From: Candidatus Cloacimonadota bacterium
Lineage (GTDB): Bacteria > Cloacimonadota > Cloacimonadia > Cloacimonadales > Cloacimonadaceae
DNA length: 49,644 nt
Assembly (NCBI GenBank): GCA_012839325.1
Contig: DUNQ01000079.1
Coordinates: 1-49,644 of the forward strand
Direction of reading: 5' to 3'
Numbering within the stretch: the stretch's first letter is position 1; each line of letters starts with the position of its first letter. The notes beneath the pieces were generated by a model. That model worked only from the letters and a program-made list of their open reading frames with translations, made no database searches and was not told where the DNA came from. Positions 39,280-48,210 of this stretch are shown here, in pieces. The translations under genes were made by a program, and so were the position numbers.

Positions 39280-40298
39280 GGATATCTGTAATAGGTGGCG
39301 GAGGCTGGGGGCTGGCGCTTGCTAAGCTCTTGGCTGAGAACAGCCACGAAGTGCTCGTCTGGGAATTTAATCCCGTCCATCTGAAAGAGCTTCAAACAAA
39401 TAGGTCAAATCCTGCCCTGCTGAAAGATGTGGTCTTGCCGGAGTCTATCCGCTTCACGGGCTCTTTTGAGGAGATAGCTGCAAGTGTGCCACAGATCGTG
39501 GTGCTGGCTACTCCTTCGCAGTTTCTGCGCTCTACTCTCAAGGCAATCAATCAAGAGCTCTCTGTTGAGTTCTGGGAATCTTCGGAGCTCAAAGCTATCG
39601 TGAATGTTGCCAAAGGTATAGAATTGGGCAGCCTCAAAACGCTGGATCAGGTGCTCTTTGAAGAGCTTCCGCTTTCTACACATGAAAAGATATGTGTGCT
39701 TTCAGGACCCAGTCATGCCGAAGAAGTGGCGCGTAGAGTGCCCACTACAGTAGTCATCGCAGGAAGCAATGAAGATCTGCTCATCAGCTTGCAAGAAGTC
39801 TTTTCAAATAGCTATTTCCGGGCTTATCGCAGCTTGGACGTAGTGGGAGTGGAGATAGGCGGAGCGGTGAAGAATATCATCTCAATCGCCGCGGGAATAG
39901 TGAGCGGTCTCGGTTTTGGAGATAACACCATGGGCGCATTGCTCACTCGCGGAATAGTTGAAATCAGCCGCTTGGGGATACGTCTGAATGCTAAGCCAGA
40001 AACCTTTTTGGGACTCTCCGGGATAGGGGATCTCATCACCACTGCAACCAGTCCGCACAGTCGCAACCGCCATGTAGGTTATCATATAGGTAAAGGCAAG
40101 AAACTCAGTGAGATAGAAGCCGAGATGGATATGGTGGCAGAAGGCGTAGCAACTACTCGCAGCGTCTATCATCTTGCCAAAAGTCTCGGTGTGGACATGC
40201 CCATCACCCAGCAGGTCTATCAAGTGCTCTACGAAGATGAAGAGCCTCTTGTTGCCATGGAAAAGCTGATGCTCAGAGAACTCAAAGCGGAGTTTTGA
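39276..40298 (+). CDS. gpsA: Glycerol-3-phosphate dehydrogenase [NAD(P)+]
   Basis: GpsA reduces dihydroxyacetone phosphate to sn-glycerol-3-phosphate for phospholipid synthesis. The 340-residue protein has the dinucleotide-binding loop GGGGWGLALAKLL at the N-terminus, ATPSQFLRST and the SGPSHAEEVARRVPT segment. The catalytic lysine lies in GGAVKNIISIAAG, followed by LLTRGIVEISRLG and FLGLSGIGDLITTATSPHSRN. These are all diagnostic. The four-base overlap with the preceding acidic protein gene (ATGA) indicates translational coupling. Downstream, about 60 nt precede the next promoter. Confidence 0.96.
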   Translation: MRISVIGGGGWGLALAKLLAENSHEVLVWEFNPVHLKELQTNRSNPALLKDVVLPESIRFTGSFEEIAASVPQIVVLATPSQFLRSTLKAINQELSVEFWESSELKAIVNVAKGIELGSLKTLDQVLFEELPLSTHEKICVLSGPSHAEEVARRVPTTVVIAGSNEDLLISLQEVFSNSYFRAYRSLDVVGVEIGGAVKNIISIAAGIVSGLGFGDNTMGALLTRGIVEISRLGIRLNAKPETFLGLSGIGDLITTATSPHSRNRHVGYHIGKGKKLSEIEAEMDMVAEGVATTRSVYHLAKSLGVDMPITQQVYQVLYEDEEPLVAMEKLMLRELKAEF

Positions 40299-40356
40299 CC
40301 TCAATCATTTTATAGACAGGTAAATATCTTTTATTCGTCTAATACTAAGGGAATAC

Positions 40357-40385
40357 TTGACAAATATCGCCCACAAAAATATAAA
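40357..40385 (+). promoter_or_regulatory. Strong sigma-70 promoter of the acyP operon
   Basis: TTGACA (40357-40362), a 17-nt spacer and TATAAA (40380-40385). The first ATG of acyP is only 9 nt after the -10 box, so the transcript would start within a few bases of the start codon and be nearly leaderless. Confidence 0.7.
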
Positions 40386-40393
40386 GAGATGAT

Positions 40394-40684
40394 ATGATGA
40401 GAGAGAGTGTTTCGACGACGCAATATCGCATCATTATTCAAGGAAGAGTGCAAGGAGTGGGCTTCCGCTACTTTGCCAGAAGAACGGCTAAGAGCCTTGG
40501 TGTCAAGGGCTTCGTCCAAAATAAAAGGGACGGAAGCGTGCTTATTCAAGCCAAGGCGGAGAAGCTTACTTTAAAACTCTTTTGCGATATCTTGCGTCAG
40601 GGAAATGGCTACTCTCAGGTTCGTCATATAGAAATTGAAGAAATGGAAGTGACTGATATATATCATGACTTTGAGATTAAGTAA
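40394..40684 (+). CDS. acyP: Acylphosphatase
   Basis: The small enzyme hydrolyses carboxyl-phosphate bonds such as in 1,3-bisphosphoglycerate or acetyl phosphate. The 96-residue protein has the ferredoxin-like fold with both catalytic residues: Arg25 in GRVQGVGFRYFARR and Asn43 in GFVQNKRDGSV. Two ATGs, at 40394 and 40397, are possible starts. A sigma-70 promoter directly upstream leaves only about 2-5 nt of leader, and no Shine-Dalgarno fits. It overlaps the next gene by 20 nt. Acyl phosphate supply would come from the Ptb/Pta-type enzyme further on. Confidence 0.92.
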   Translation: MMRESVSTTQYRIIIQGRVQGVGFRYFARRTAKSLGVKGFVQNKRDGSVLIQAKAEKLTLKLFCDILRQGNGYSQVRHIEIEEMEVTDIYHDFEIK

Positions 40685-41831
40685 ACTATGGTTCTTGCTC
40701 TTATTTGCATTGCTTTTACCGCTCTGCATCTTGGCGCAGGAAACCATCACATACACGGTTAGAGCCGGGGACACTCTATATGGCATCGGAAGACGCTATA
40801 ACATGAGTGTAAGCGAGATTAAGAGGCTAAATCAGCTTGATTCAGACAACTTGCGAATCAATCAGAAGCTGAAGCTCAAAGCTCCTCCTGCTCCACCTGC
40901 TGCAGAAACAGAGGCTCAGCCTCCTGCACGCACTCAAAGTCCGTCAGAACCGGTAGATGCCGCAGAACCAACGCTGAGAGCATCTCCGCCTGCAAAGAGA
41001 TATCACACCGTGGTTCGCGGAGACAACCTGTATCGGATCGCCGGAAAGTATAACATAAGTATCGGTCAGCTATTGAATTGGAATAACTTTGGCAGTCAAA
41101 GCCAAACGATATTCCCCGGTCAACGTATAATCGTCCGCGATCCTGAATTAGAAAGTGAACTTGAGCCTGAAGCAGAGAGCCAAGAAGAACTCAGCATACA
41201 CGCTCCCGCAGAGCCGGATACGGTGACCATCGAAAAGGTCTATGTGGTGCAAGCGAAAGACACTCTTTATAAGATAGCGCGAGAAAACGGCATGACGGTT
41301 AATGAACTAAAGAGGCTCAACTCTCTTACTTCCAATGACCTGAGAATAGGGCAAGTGCTCTATCTCGCCGGCAGTCCGAGACCCGCACAAACTCCCTTCC
41401 CCGCAGCGGAAGGCAGGCTCACCGAGGAAGACTTGCTCAGCAAAGATAAGATCAGAGAGGATCTTGCTTCCCCTTTGGAGAACATCAATGTACTCTCTGA
41501 ATACGGCTTGCGCAGCGGCAGACCACACAAGGGAATAGACCTTGCCGGCAAGACAGGAACGCCGATATTTGCCGTCTTGGATGGAACTGTGGTCTATTCC
41601 GGAGTGCAAGGCGCTTACGGCAATGTAATAGTGCTTGAACACCCCGATTTCGTGATGACAGTATATGCCCACAACGAGAAGAACCTCGTTGCCGTGGGAG
41701 AAAAGATAACAAAAGGACAACAAATTGCCACTGTGGGCTCCACGGGTAATGCCACCGGCGCTCACCTCCACTTTGAATATAGAATCAAAGGAAAGGCAAT
41801 CAATCCACGCAAAGTTTTGCCATTGAATTAG
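40665..41831 (+). CDS. LysM-repeat M23-family peptidase (EnvC/NlpD-like)
   Basis: The 388-residue protein has a signal peptide (SKLWFLLLFALLLPLCILAQ) and then three LysM domains (about 28-72, 112-156 and 192-236; each begins like YTVRAGDTLYGIGRRYN) separated by Pro/Glu-rich linkers. The last ~110 residues are a Peptidase M23 domain with RPHKGIDLAGKTGTPIFA and the GAHLHFEYRI segment that contains the metal-binding HLH. It cleaves or regulates peptidoglycan in the periplasm during division or shaping. Its ATG lies inside acyP, which suggests translational coupling. Confidence 0.92.
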   Translation: MTLRLSKLWFLLLFALLLPLCILAQETITYTVRAGDTLYGIGRRYNMSVSEIKRLNQLDSDNLRINQKLKLKAPPAPPAAETEAQPPARTQSPSEPVDAAEPTLRASPPAKRYHTVVRGDNLYRIAGKYNISIGQLLNWNNFGSQSQTIFPGQRIIVRDPELESELEPEAESQEELSIHAPAEPDTVTIEKVYVVQAKDTLYKIARENGMTVNELKRLNSLTSNDLRIGQVLYLAGSPRPAQTPFPAAEGRLTEEDLLSKDKIREDLASPLENINVLSEYGLRSGRPHKGIDLAGKTGTPIFAVLDGTVVYSGVQGAYGNVIVLEHPDFVMTVYAHNEKNLVAVGEKITKGQQIATVGSTGNATGAHLHFEYRIKGKAINPRKVLPLN

Positions 41832-41841
41832 AGGGAAATAA

Positions 41842-42723
41842 ATGCGACGCAGAAGAGAAAATGTATATGAAGACAGAGGCCTACAACTATATTTGAACCA
41901 GATGGCCAAACATCCGACTCTGAGCCGCGAGGAAGAGCAGAGATTGGGCAGGCTTGCGCGCGATGGTGATGAAGAAGCAATCAACACGCTGATACAAGCC
42001 AACTTGAAGTTTGTAGTAAAGATAGCTTCCGGCTTCCAAAACCGCGGACTAACCCTTTCTGAGCTCATCTCGGAAGGATATACCGGGCTTATCGCCGCCA
42101 TCCAGAAGTTTGACCCCGACAAGGACGTAAAGCTGATCTCATACGCGGTGTGGTATATCAAACAAAGGATACACAATGCGGTCTCAAATCAATCCTCAAT
42201 CATCCGCGTGCCCGTAGGCAAAGCCGGCGAAGCAAGCCGCATCCGCGCCACAAGAGACAGGATATACTCCGAGACAGGGCGCACCGCAGACACCGAGGAA
42301 GTGGCAGAAAGGCTGAACATCAATGAAAGAGCCATCGAACGCATTCAGGGACAGATACCCAGAACCACCTCCATTGATGAGACTCGCTTTAGCGATGATT
42401 ACAGCGAATACAGCGCCTTGGATTTCATAGCCGATGAGAACGCAGAAGACCCCATGAGCGAATACAAACAGCAAAGAGAACACCAAAAGCTCTATCGCGC
42501 AATAGACAAGTTAGACAGCCGTGAAGCAGAGATAATCCGCTCGTATTTCGGACTAAACCCAAAGAACGAAACCAAGAACTTCGCTCAGATAGCCGAAACC
42601 ATGGGACTTTCCCGCGAGAGAGTAAGGCAGATACAAAAGGAAGCACTGAAGAAGATCACCGATGAAATGAACCCCAATGAAGACATCTATGTAGATGATT
42701 TCATAGATAGATACAACTATTAA
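41842..42723 (+). CDS. RNA polymerase sigma factor (RpoD/SigA-like, short)
   Basis: The 293-residue sigma-70 factor has region 1.2 (LQLYLNQMAKHPTLSREEEQ), region 2 with LISEGYTGLIAAIQKFDPDK and the -10 helix (LISYAVWYIKQRIHNAV), region 3 and region 4 ending in the -35 helix (GLSRERVRQIQKEALKKI). Region 1.1 is absent, as in Bacteroidetes-type primary sigma factors. The length and intact regions suggest it is the primary or a RpoS/group 2 factor. The TTGACA/TATAAT-like promoters in this window are of the type such a factor reads. Confidence 0.9.
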   Translation: MRRRRENVYEDRGLQLYLNQMAKHPTLSREEEQRLGRLARDGDEEAINTLIQANLKFVVKIASGFQNRGLTLSELISEGYTGLIAAIQKFDPDKDVKLISYAVWYIKQRIHNAVSNQSSIIRVPVGKAGEASRIRATRDRIYSETGRTADTEEVAERLNINERAIERIQGQIPRTTSIDETRFSDDYSEYSALDFIADENAEDPMSEYKQQREHQKLYRAIDKLDSREAEIIRSYFGLNPKNETKNFAQIAETMGLSRERVRQIQKEALKKITDEMNPNEDIYVDDFIDRYNY

Positions 42724-42747
42724 TTACCCATATCACAGGAGCTTAGC

Positions 42748-43647
42748 ATGATTAAGAATTTTGACGAACTACTTACAAAGCTGAAAGCCGCCAAAAGAGG
42801 CACCGCAGTTATCGCCGCAGCACAGACGCCCAGCGTTCTCGATGCTGCAATCTTGGCAAAAGACCAGACTCTTGCAGAGAGCATACTCGTTGGAGACAAA
42901 AAAGAGATACTCGAGCTCCTCGATGAAATGGCGCCTCACCACAAAGACAGCTTTGAGATTATAGACACCGGACAAGACCTCGTTCTTGCAGCAAAGACAG
43001 CCGTAGCGCTCGCCCGTGAGGGAAAGGCAGACCTCATCCTAAAAGGAAAGACCGAGACCTCTACCCTACTCAGAGCGGTCTTGGACAGAGAGACCGGACT
43101 GAGAACCAGCGAAGTGATCTCAGACGTCTTGGCTTATGAACACCCGGATGGACTCAAACTCATGACCGACGGCGGGATCAACCTTCTCCCGGATCTATCT
43201 GAAAAGATATCCATCATCAAAAACGCCGTGCAGGTTGCTCACAGCCTGGGCAATCCCAATCCCAAGGTTGCGCTGCTCTCCGCCGTGGAAGCCGTAAACC
43301 CCAAGATGCAATCCACCATTGATGCGGCTCTGATTGCCAAGATGAACGAACGCGGACAGATCAAGGGCTGCACCATTGAAGGCCCGCTTGCTTTTGACAA
43401 TGCAGTAGATATAGCAGCTGCAAAGCTGAAGAATCTGCACAGTCCCGTTGCCGGCGTGGCAGACATCATGATTGTGCCAAACATCGAAGCCGGAAACATC
43501 TACGGCAAGATGCTCACCTACTACTGCAAATACAAGGTTGCCCACGTGGTGATGGGAACCAAAGTGCCGATTCTCATCCCCTCTCGTGCAGACGACGGCG
43601 AAACCAAGATGCTCTGCATGGCTTTGGGATTGGCATCCATGCTCTAA
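42748..43647 (+). CDS. ptb: Phosphate butyryltransferase / phosphate acetyltransferase family
   Basis: The 299-residue protein belongs to the PTA_PTB family, which exchanges CoA and phosphate on acyl groups. It has KADLILKGKTETSTLLRAVLD, the GLRTSEVISDVLAYEHP block, the TDGGINLLPDL segment and GPLAFDNAVD. The length (about 300) fits Ptb rather than the longer Pta. Which acyl group (acetyl, propionyl, butyryl or branched) it prefers is unknown. It would provide acyl phosphate for ATP formation by a kinase such as Buk/Ack, which is not seen in this window. AGGAG precedes the ATG. Confidence 0.88.
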   Translation: MIKNFDELLTKLKAAKRGTAVIAAAQTPSVLDAAILAKDQTLAESILVGDKKEILELLDEMAPHHKDSFEIIDTGQDLVLAAKTAVALAREGKADLILKGKTETSTLLRAVLDRETGLRTSEVISDVLAYEHPDGLKLMTDGGINLLPDLSEKISIIKNAVQVAHSLGNPNPKVALLSAVEAVNPKMQSTIDAALIAKMNERGQIKGCTIEGPLAFDNAVDIAAAKLKNLHSPVAGVADIMIVPNIEAGNIYGKMLTYYCKYKVAHVVMGTKVPILIPSRADDGETKMLCMALGLASML

Positions 43648-43661
43648 ACCCGTTAGATTAT

Positions 43662-44126
43662 ATGAAGATCCGAATCATCGCGGTCGGTAAAGACAAAGAC
43701 ACTTGGCTCAGCGAAGCCTTAAACGAGTATTTCAAGAGGCTGAAACCATTTTGCAAGATCGAGATGATTCGCATCCCCGATATCAGCGTAAAGCATACGG
43801 GAAGTAGTAAGATAGTAATAGAAAAAGAGTGTGCCGCCATTCGCAAACAGATATGCAAGGAAGACTTTTGCATATTACTCGATGAGAATGGCGAAAGCAA
43901 AGACTCGCAAGGGTTTTCAGAACTCTTGACAGATTTATCGACCAAGAAAAGAATAGTATTCATCATCGGCGGTGTTTTTGGAACCGATGCCCGGCTCAAA
44001 GAGGAGGCGGATATCTGCCTTAGTCTTTCGAGACTTACATTCACCCACAGGGTGGCTCGCCTCATCCTCGTGGAACAGATTTACCGGGCGATGATGATCA
44101 AAAGCGGCAGAGCTTATCACATTTAA
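43662..44126 (+). CDS. rlmH: 23S rRNA (pseudouridine-1915-N3)-methyltransferase
   Basis: RlmH is a SPOUT methyltransferase that modifies pseudouridine 1915 in helix 69 of the 23S rRNA in the assembled 70S ribosome. The 154-residue protein has the family start MKIRIIAVGKDKDTWL, the SAM knot region FIIGGVFGTDA (about 102-112) and the C-terminal LSLSRLTFTHRVARLILVEQIYRA signature. It has the expected length. No strong ribosome-binding site lies in the 14 nt after the ptb stop. Confidence 0.95.
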   Translation: MKIRIIAVGKDKDTWLSEALNEYFKRLKPFCKIEMIRIPDISVKHTGSSKIVIEKECAAIRKQICKEDFCILLDENGESKDSQGFSELLTDLSTKKRIVFIIGGVFGTDARLKEEADICLSLSRLTFTHRVARLILVEQIYRAMMIKSGRAYHI

Positions 44127-44141
44127 TATCAGGAGTTTATC

Positions 44142-44294
44142 GTGCTACAGCTAATACTAAGTAATGTTCACACAGTCAAATTTGCCCTCTACATCATGGG
44201 ACAAGGGATGCTGGGAATATTCATCTTTATGATGATATTCTACGCGCTCATCATCGTGATGGGGCGCCTTTTTAAGATAGAGGAAAAGAAATGA
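44142..44294 (+). CDS. Small single-helix membrane protein, OadG-like
   Basis: A 50-codon frame with GTG start has AGGAG 6 nt upstream. The product MLQLILSNVHTVKFALYIMG continues with GMLGIFIFMMIFYALIIVMG, one long transmembrane helix, and ends in RLFKIEEKK. The GQGMLGIFIFMMIFY pattern resembles the gamma subunit (OadG) of Na+-pumping oxaloacetate/methylmalonyl-CoA decarboxylases, small membrane proteins of similar shape. No alpha or beta subunit is in the window, so this is tentative. Its stop overlaps the next ATG by 4 nt (ATGA), so the gene is real and coupled to the C25 peptidase gene. Confidence 0.68.
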   Translation: MLQLILSNVHTVKFALYIMGQGMLGIFIFMMIFYALIIVMGRLFKIEEKK

Positions 44295-47200
44295 AAAGAG
44301 TAGCCTTATTCTTGATGCTCTTCAGCGCCACCCTTCTTTTGGCGCAGAGCAAAACCCATGAGATCGGAGACAATCAACTCTTTATCGAGTTTGAGCTTCC
44401 CGAATATAAGCTCACCGAATTAGACGACTTTAGCTTGCTCAGCCTTCAGGGCGGATCATACCCGGAAGGCATTGGCGCACCGGCTATTCCCTTCTTGGAA
44501 TACAAGGTGGGCATACCAAGCGGTGCAAGCATAAATATCAGCATCAGCGAAGCGGAATATAGTCAAATGACGCTTGACAAGAGGCTCGCACCCCTGCCCC
44601 GCATCGGCGATCATGATGGCATATCCGAAACCATCTATGAAGCGAACGAGACGCTATATCGCCCCATAAACAGACCCCTTTACGAGCTCTTTGAAGAAAA
44701 TAGCTTCCGCGAGCTTTGCTACATCCCCTTTGCGCTGAATCCCTTCAGCTATGACGGCGATAAAGGGCTGAAACTCCTAAACAAAGCCAAGATATTGATA
44801 ACGATATCCGGCAATACATCTCAAAAGTCCAGCCCGCCGCAAGACGCCATGACAAAGGTAGGTTTAGACACATTTCTGAATAAAAACCAGGCGAAACATT
44901 GGCAAAGCAAAAAGAGAGCAACCATACACTACGCGGATTTCTCAAAGTCCCCATGGTGGATGCGCGTAGAAACCGACAAGCACGGCATGTTTAAGCTGGA
45001 ATACAGCGATCTTTCCGATTGGCCAAGACAGGATATAGACCCGCGCACTTTGCGCCTTTTCGCCAGCTCTGTGGATCTTATAGGTGAGGATGCCACCGAC
45101 CCCGGCCATGCTTTCCAAGAGCTACCCATAGTGGTAAGAGGCGAAGAAGACGGCAGCTTTGATCCCGGCGATTTCATCATCTTTCACGGAAAAGACAGAA
45201 CGGGAACCGCCCCAAACCGGCGACTGCAAGCCCTGCATCAATATGTATATCACAACCCATTTTCTCACAACGGCGTTTATTGGCTCACCTTTGCAGGAGA
45301 CTTTGACGGCAAGCCCTTGCGCATCCCCGAAACAAACTTTGAATCCCCATATACGGAAAGCATAGATAATGGCATAGATATCATACACATAGAAGAAGAG
45401 CGATACCGTAGGATCATACACAGTCAAAACTGGTATATGAGTCGTCTTTCGGGCTCTGTGACCATGGATTACGACTTCTTTATAGACACCCCCGATCTTT
45501 ATGTTGACCCAAATCCTGATCCTGATCCCGATGCTGAACCCAATCCCAAAAGCTTGCAAAACATCAAGCTACGCCTTCAAACGGAGCTTGAAAAGACCGG
45601 AAACACGCATAGCATATCCATCTTGGTGAATGATCAGATCGTTGTAAGCGGAAACGACGAAAGAGAAATCTTCTCTTGGACAGGCAACAGTGCCTTTAAT
45701 TTTAACGAACATACCAGCTTCTTCCAGCCGGGCAAAAACAAGGTGACCATCCGGGTCTTACGCAATAACCAGGTAAACAACTTACTCTTGGACTACATTG
45801 AAGTTTCCTATTATAGAAATAACGTCAAACATGACTCCCAGCTTAGCTTGAACATAGCTGCCCGGGGCAATTCCACTCCCGCTCGCTACTATATTTCAGG
45901 CGATCATAGAGAAGTGAAAGCCTATGCACTAACACGTGAGCTTGCGCTTACTTCTCCCACAATACACGCGGTAGATAGCGGCTTTGAGGTAATAATTCCT
46001 GCTTTGCAAAAGAGCAAGCTCTATTTTGCCAAGGACAGTGAACTTTATCGTCCCGCAAAGATAGCAATATGGGAACCGGAAGACATAGCAAGCCCTACAC
46101 AGCCCGTTGAAAGCCTGATCATTACGCCGAATGAATTCCTTGAACAAGCCGAGGAGCTCGCCGAGATACATCGCCAAAAATGGGGCTATTCCGTGAAGAT
46201 CGTCAACCAAGACGCAATCATTGATCAATTCAATGGCGGACACCCCGAGCCCCTTGCCATACGTCAATATATCCGTCATGTTTTCCACAACTTCCCAGCT
46301 CCCAAGATACAGAGCGTCTCGCTTTTAGGCCTTGGCAGTATTGACTGGCGAAACTTCTCCGGCATGGCGGCAAATAACAACCATATCATGATCTATGAAC
46401 ACCCCACTAACTTTGTAAGCTCAGACGACTATCTTGCGATGATAACAACAAATAGAGGCCCGGAAGTTGCCTTAGGCAGATTTCCCGTTCACAACAAAGC
46501 CGAGCTGGACATCATGCTGAACAACCTGCGCAAATACCTCTTTGAGCCCACCCCCGGACACTGGCAAAACTCTATGCTTTTGCTTGCCGATGACTTCGTG
46601 AATGGCTCCATCACCAACGACACGGAGCACACCATAAGCATGCAAGAGCTAAGCAGAGCGATCAATCCTTCCGTGGATTTGTGCAAGATCTTTGCTGCGG
46701 AATATCCCCCGGATGAATACCAGAATAAGCCTCGTGTGCGCAACTTGGTATTTGACGAAATTAACAAGGGGAAATTGATTTGGTTTTACGTGGGACACGG
46801 TTCTTTCGACGTTCTCGGCATGCAGAATTACTACACCGGAAGCACAGACTTAGGGCGTTTCGACAATAGCGGTCAACTCCCCCTTTTCATAGCATCATCC
46901 TGTGATATTGCCCTATTTTACCATTGGGCTTATGTGAGCCTTGCAGAGAAGACCATACTGCTTGAAGACCGCGGCGGCATTGCCTCTGTGGCAGCAACGG
47001 GTCAGAGCTGGGGCAACGCAAACCAATCCCTGATGATGTATTTTGTGCCAAATATAACCAACCACTATAAAAGGCTCGGCGAAGCCATGGTAAGCGCAAA
47101 GCTTCAACATTCATTGAGCACGTCAAATAACAGCCAATTCGTAATCTTCGGCGATCCCAATCTTCACATAGTTCCGCCCCAAAGAACGCAAAGCTTGGAC

Positions 47201-48199
47201 TATGCAGATCCTGATTCAAAGGATGATAGAGTGTTGGATTCACGCGAGCAAGTGCAGCTGGCAGGAAGCTTTTCCTCGCCTGCGCTGAGCGGAGAAGCAG
47301 AATTTTATGTGAAAGACACCGAAGCATTTTACATAATGGGCGGAATAAGAATATCACGCCCCGGCAACATGCTTTTCAAGGGTAAAGTAAGCGTTTCAAA
47401 TTCTGAATTTGACGCCGGCTTCATCGTTCCCGACGACACTCAAAGAGGCAGCGGTGCAGTTGCTTACAGCTATATTTGGGATGATGCAAGCGAAGAAGGA
47501 TACATAAGCTATCTGCATCCCATCTCCACTTCCGGACAAGCGTCTTCCGATTCTGATGCAAACGATGGCCCGCCACAGATAAAGCTTTATTTGGATTCCG
47601 AGAGCTATAAAGACGGCGACAAGGTAGGGCTCTCCCCCATGCTTTATGCCAAGATTTCGGATGAAAACGGCATCAATATCACGGGTGTAGCCGGACACAA
47701 CATCCTCCTCAGCCTTGATGGCAGCTCACAGATCACCTCCATCACCGATTACTTTGAATACGACCTGGATTCATATACTTCCGGCACCGTGAGATATCGC
47801 CTGCCTCAGCTCGATGCAGGGGCACACACTCTTCAGCTGATCGTGTTTGATAACTACAATATCCCCTCGGTTGCCACCACAAACTTCATTGCTCAGCGCA
47901 ATCTCCCGCTCAAGATCAGCGATCTGCTCATATATCCAAACCCTATGAAAGACAGCGGATACATCACCTATGTGCTCACGGAAGACAGCGAGGTGGAGAT
48001 TGATATTTTCACCATGAGCGGGCGCAAGATCCGCACAATTAAAACCATAGGCAGAGAAGGATTTAACAAAGTTCCCTTCGACGCACGCGATAAATATGCA
48101 AACAAGCTGGCAAATAACAGCTATTTTGTTCGCCTGAAAGCCAAGTCATTCAGCGGCAAGAAAGGCGAGAAAACCGAAACAATGGTAATTTATAAATAA
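44291..48199 (+). CDS. Gingipain-like C25 peptidase, PorU-like, with sorting domain
   Basis: The 1302-residue protein has a signal peptide (MKRVALFLMLFSATLLLAQ), a long N-terminal beta-rich part (about 20-600), and a C25 cysteine-peptidase domain. The catalytic dyad is His836 in FYVGHGSFD and Cys871 in ASSCDIALFYH. A DPNPDPDPDAEPNPKS acidic linker sits around residues 405-420. The C-terminus is a FlgD-like sorting domain: LLIYPNPMKDSGYITYVL, DIFTMSGRKIRTI and the last strand ending MVIYK. In Bacteroidetes PorU, a C25 protein, is the type IX sortase that removes such tails; other members are secreted proteases. The presence of its own sorting domain favours a secreted or surface protease, but PorU-like activity cannot be excluded. 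Confidence 0.82.
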   Translation: MKRVALFLMLFSATLLLAQSKTHEIGDNQLFIEFELPEYKLTELDDFSLLSLQGGSYPEGIGAPAIPFLEYKVGIPSGASINISISEAEYSQMTLDKRLAPLPRIGDHDGISETIYEANETLYRPINRPLYELFEENSFRELCYIPFALNPFSYDGDKGLKLLNKAKILITISGNTSQKSSPPQDAMTKVGLDTFLNKNQAKHWQSKKRATIHYADFSKSPWWMRVETDKHGMFKLEYSDLSDWPRQDIDPRTLRLFASSVDLIGEDATDPGHAFQELPIVVRGEEDGSFDPGDFIIFHGKDRTGTAPNRRLQALHQYVYHNPFSHNGVYWLTFAGDFDGKPLRIPETNFESPYTESIDNGIDIIHIEEERYRRIIHSQNWYMSRLSGSVTMDYDFFIDTPDLYVDPNPDPDPDAEPNPKSLQNIKLRLQTELEKTGNTHSISILVNDQIVVSGNDEREIFSWTGNSAFNFNEHTSFFQPGKNKVTIRVLRNNQVNNLLLDYIEVSYYRNNVKHDSQLSLNIAARGNSTPARYYISGDHREVKAYALTRELALTSPTIHAVDSGFEVIIPALQKSKLYFAKDSELYRPAKIAIWEPEDIASPTQPVESLIITPNEFLEQAEELAEIHRQKWGYSVKIVNQDAIIDQFNGGHPEPLAIRQYIRHVFHNFPAPKIQSVSLLGLGSIDWRNFSGMAANNNHIMIYEHPTNFVSSDDYLAMITTNRGPEVALGRFPVHNKAELDIMLNNLRKYLFEPTPGHWQNSMLLLADDFVNGSITNDTEHTISMQELSRAINPSVDLCKIFAAEYPPDEYQNKPRVRNLVFDEINKGKLIWFYVGHGSFDVLGMQNYYTGSTDLGRFDNSGQLPLFIASSCDIALFYHWAYVSLAEKTILLEDRGGIASVAATGQSWGNANQSLMMYFVPNITNHYKRLGEAMVSAKLQHSLSTSNNSQFVIFGDPNLHIVPPQRTQSLDYADPDSKDDRVLDSREQVQLAGSFSSPALSGEAEFYVKDTEAFYIMGGIRISRPGNMLFKGKVSVSNSEFDAGFIVPDDTQRGSGAVAYSYIWDDASEEGYISYLHPISTSGQASSDSDANDGPPQIKLYLDSESYKDGDKVGLSPMLYAKISDENGINITGVAGHNILLSLDGSSQITSITDYFEYDLDSYTSGTVRYRLPQLDAGAHTLQLIVFDNYNIPSVATTNFIAQRNLPLKISDLLIYPNPMKDSGYITYVLTEDSEVEIDIFTMSGRKIRTIKTIGREGFNKVPFDARDKYANKLANNSYFVRLKAKSFSGKKGEKTETMVIYK

Positions 48200-48210
48200 C
48201 AGGAGCTCTC

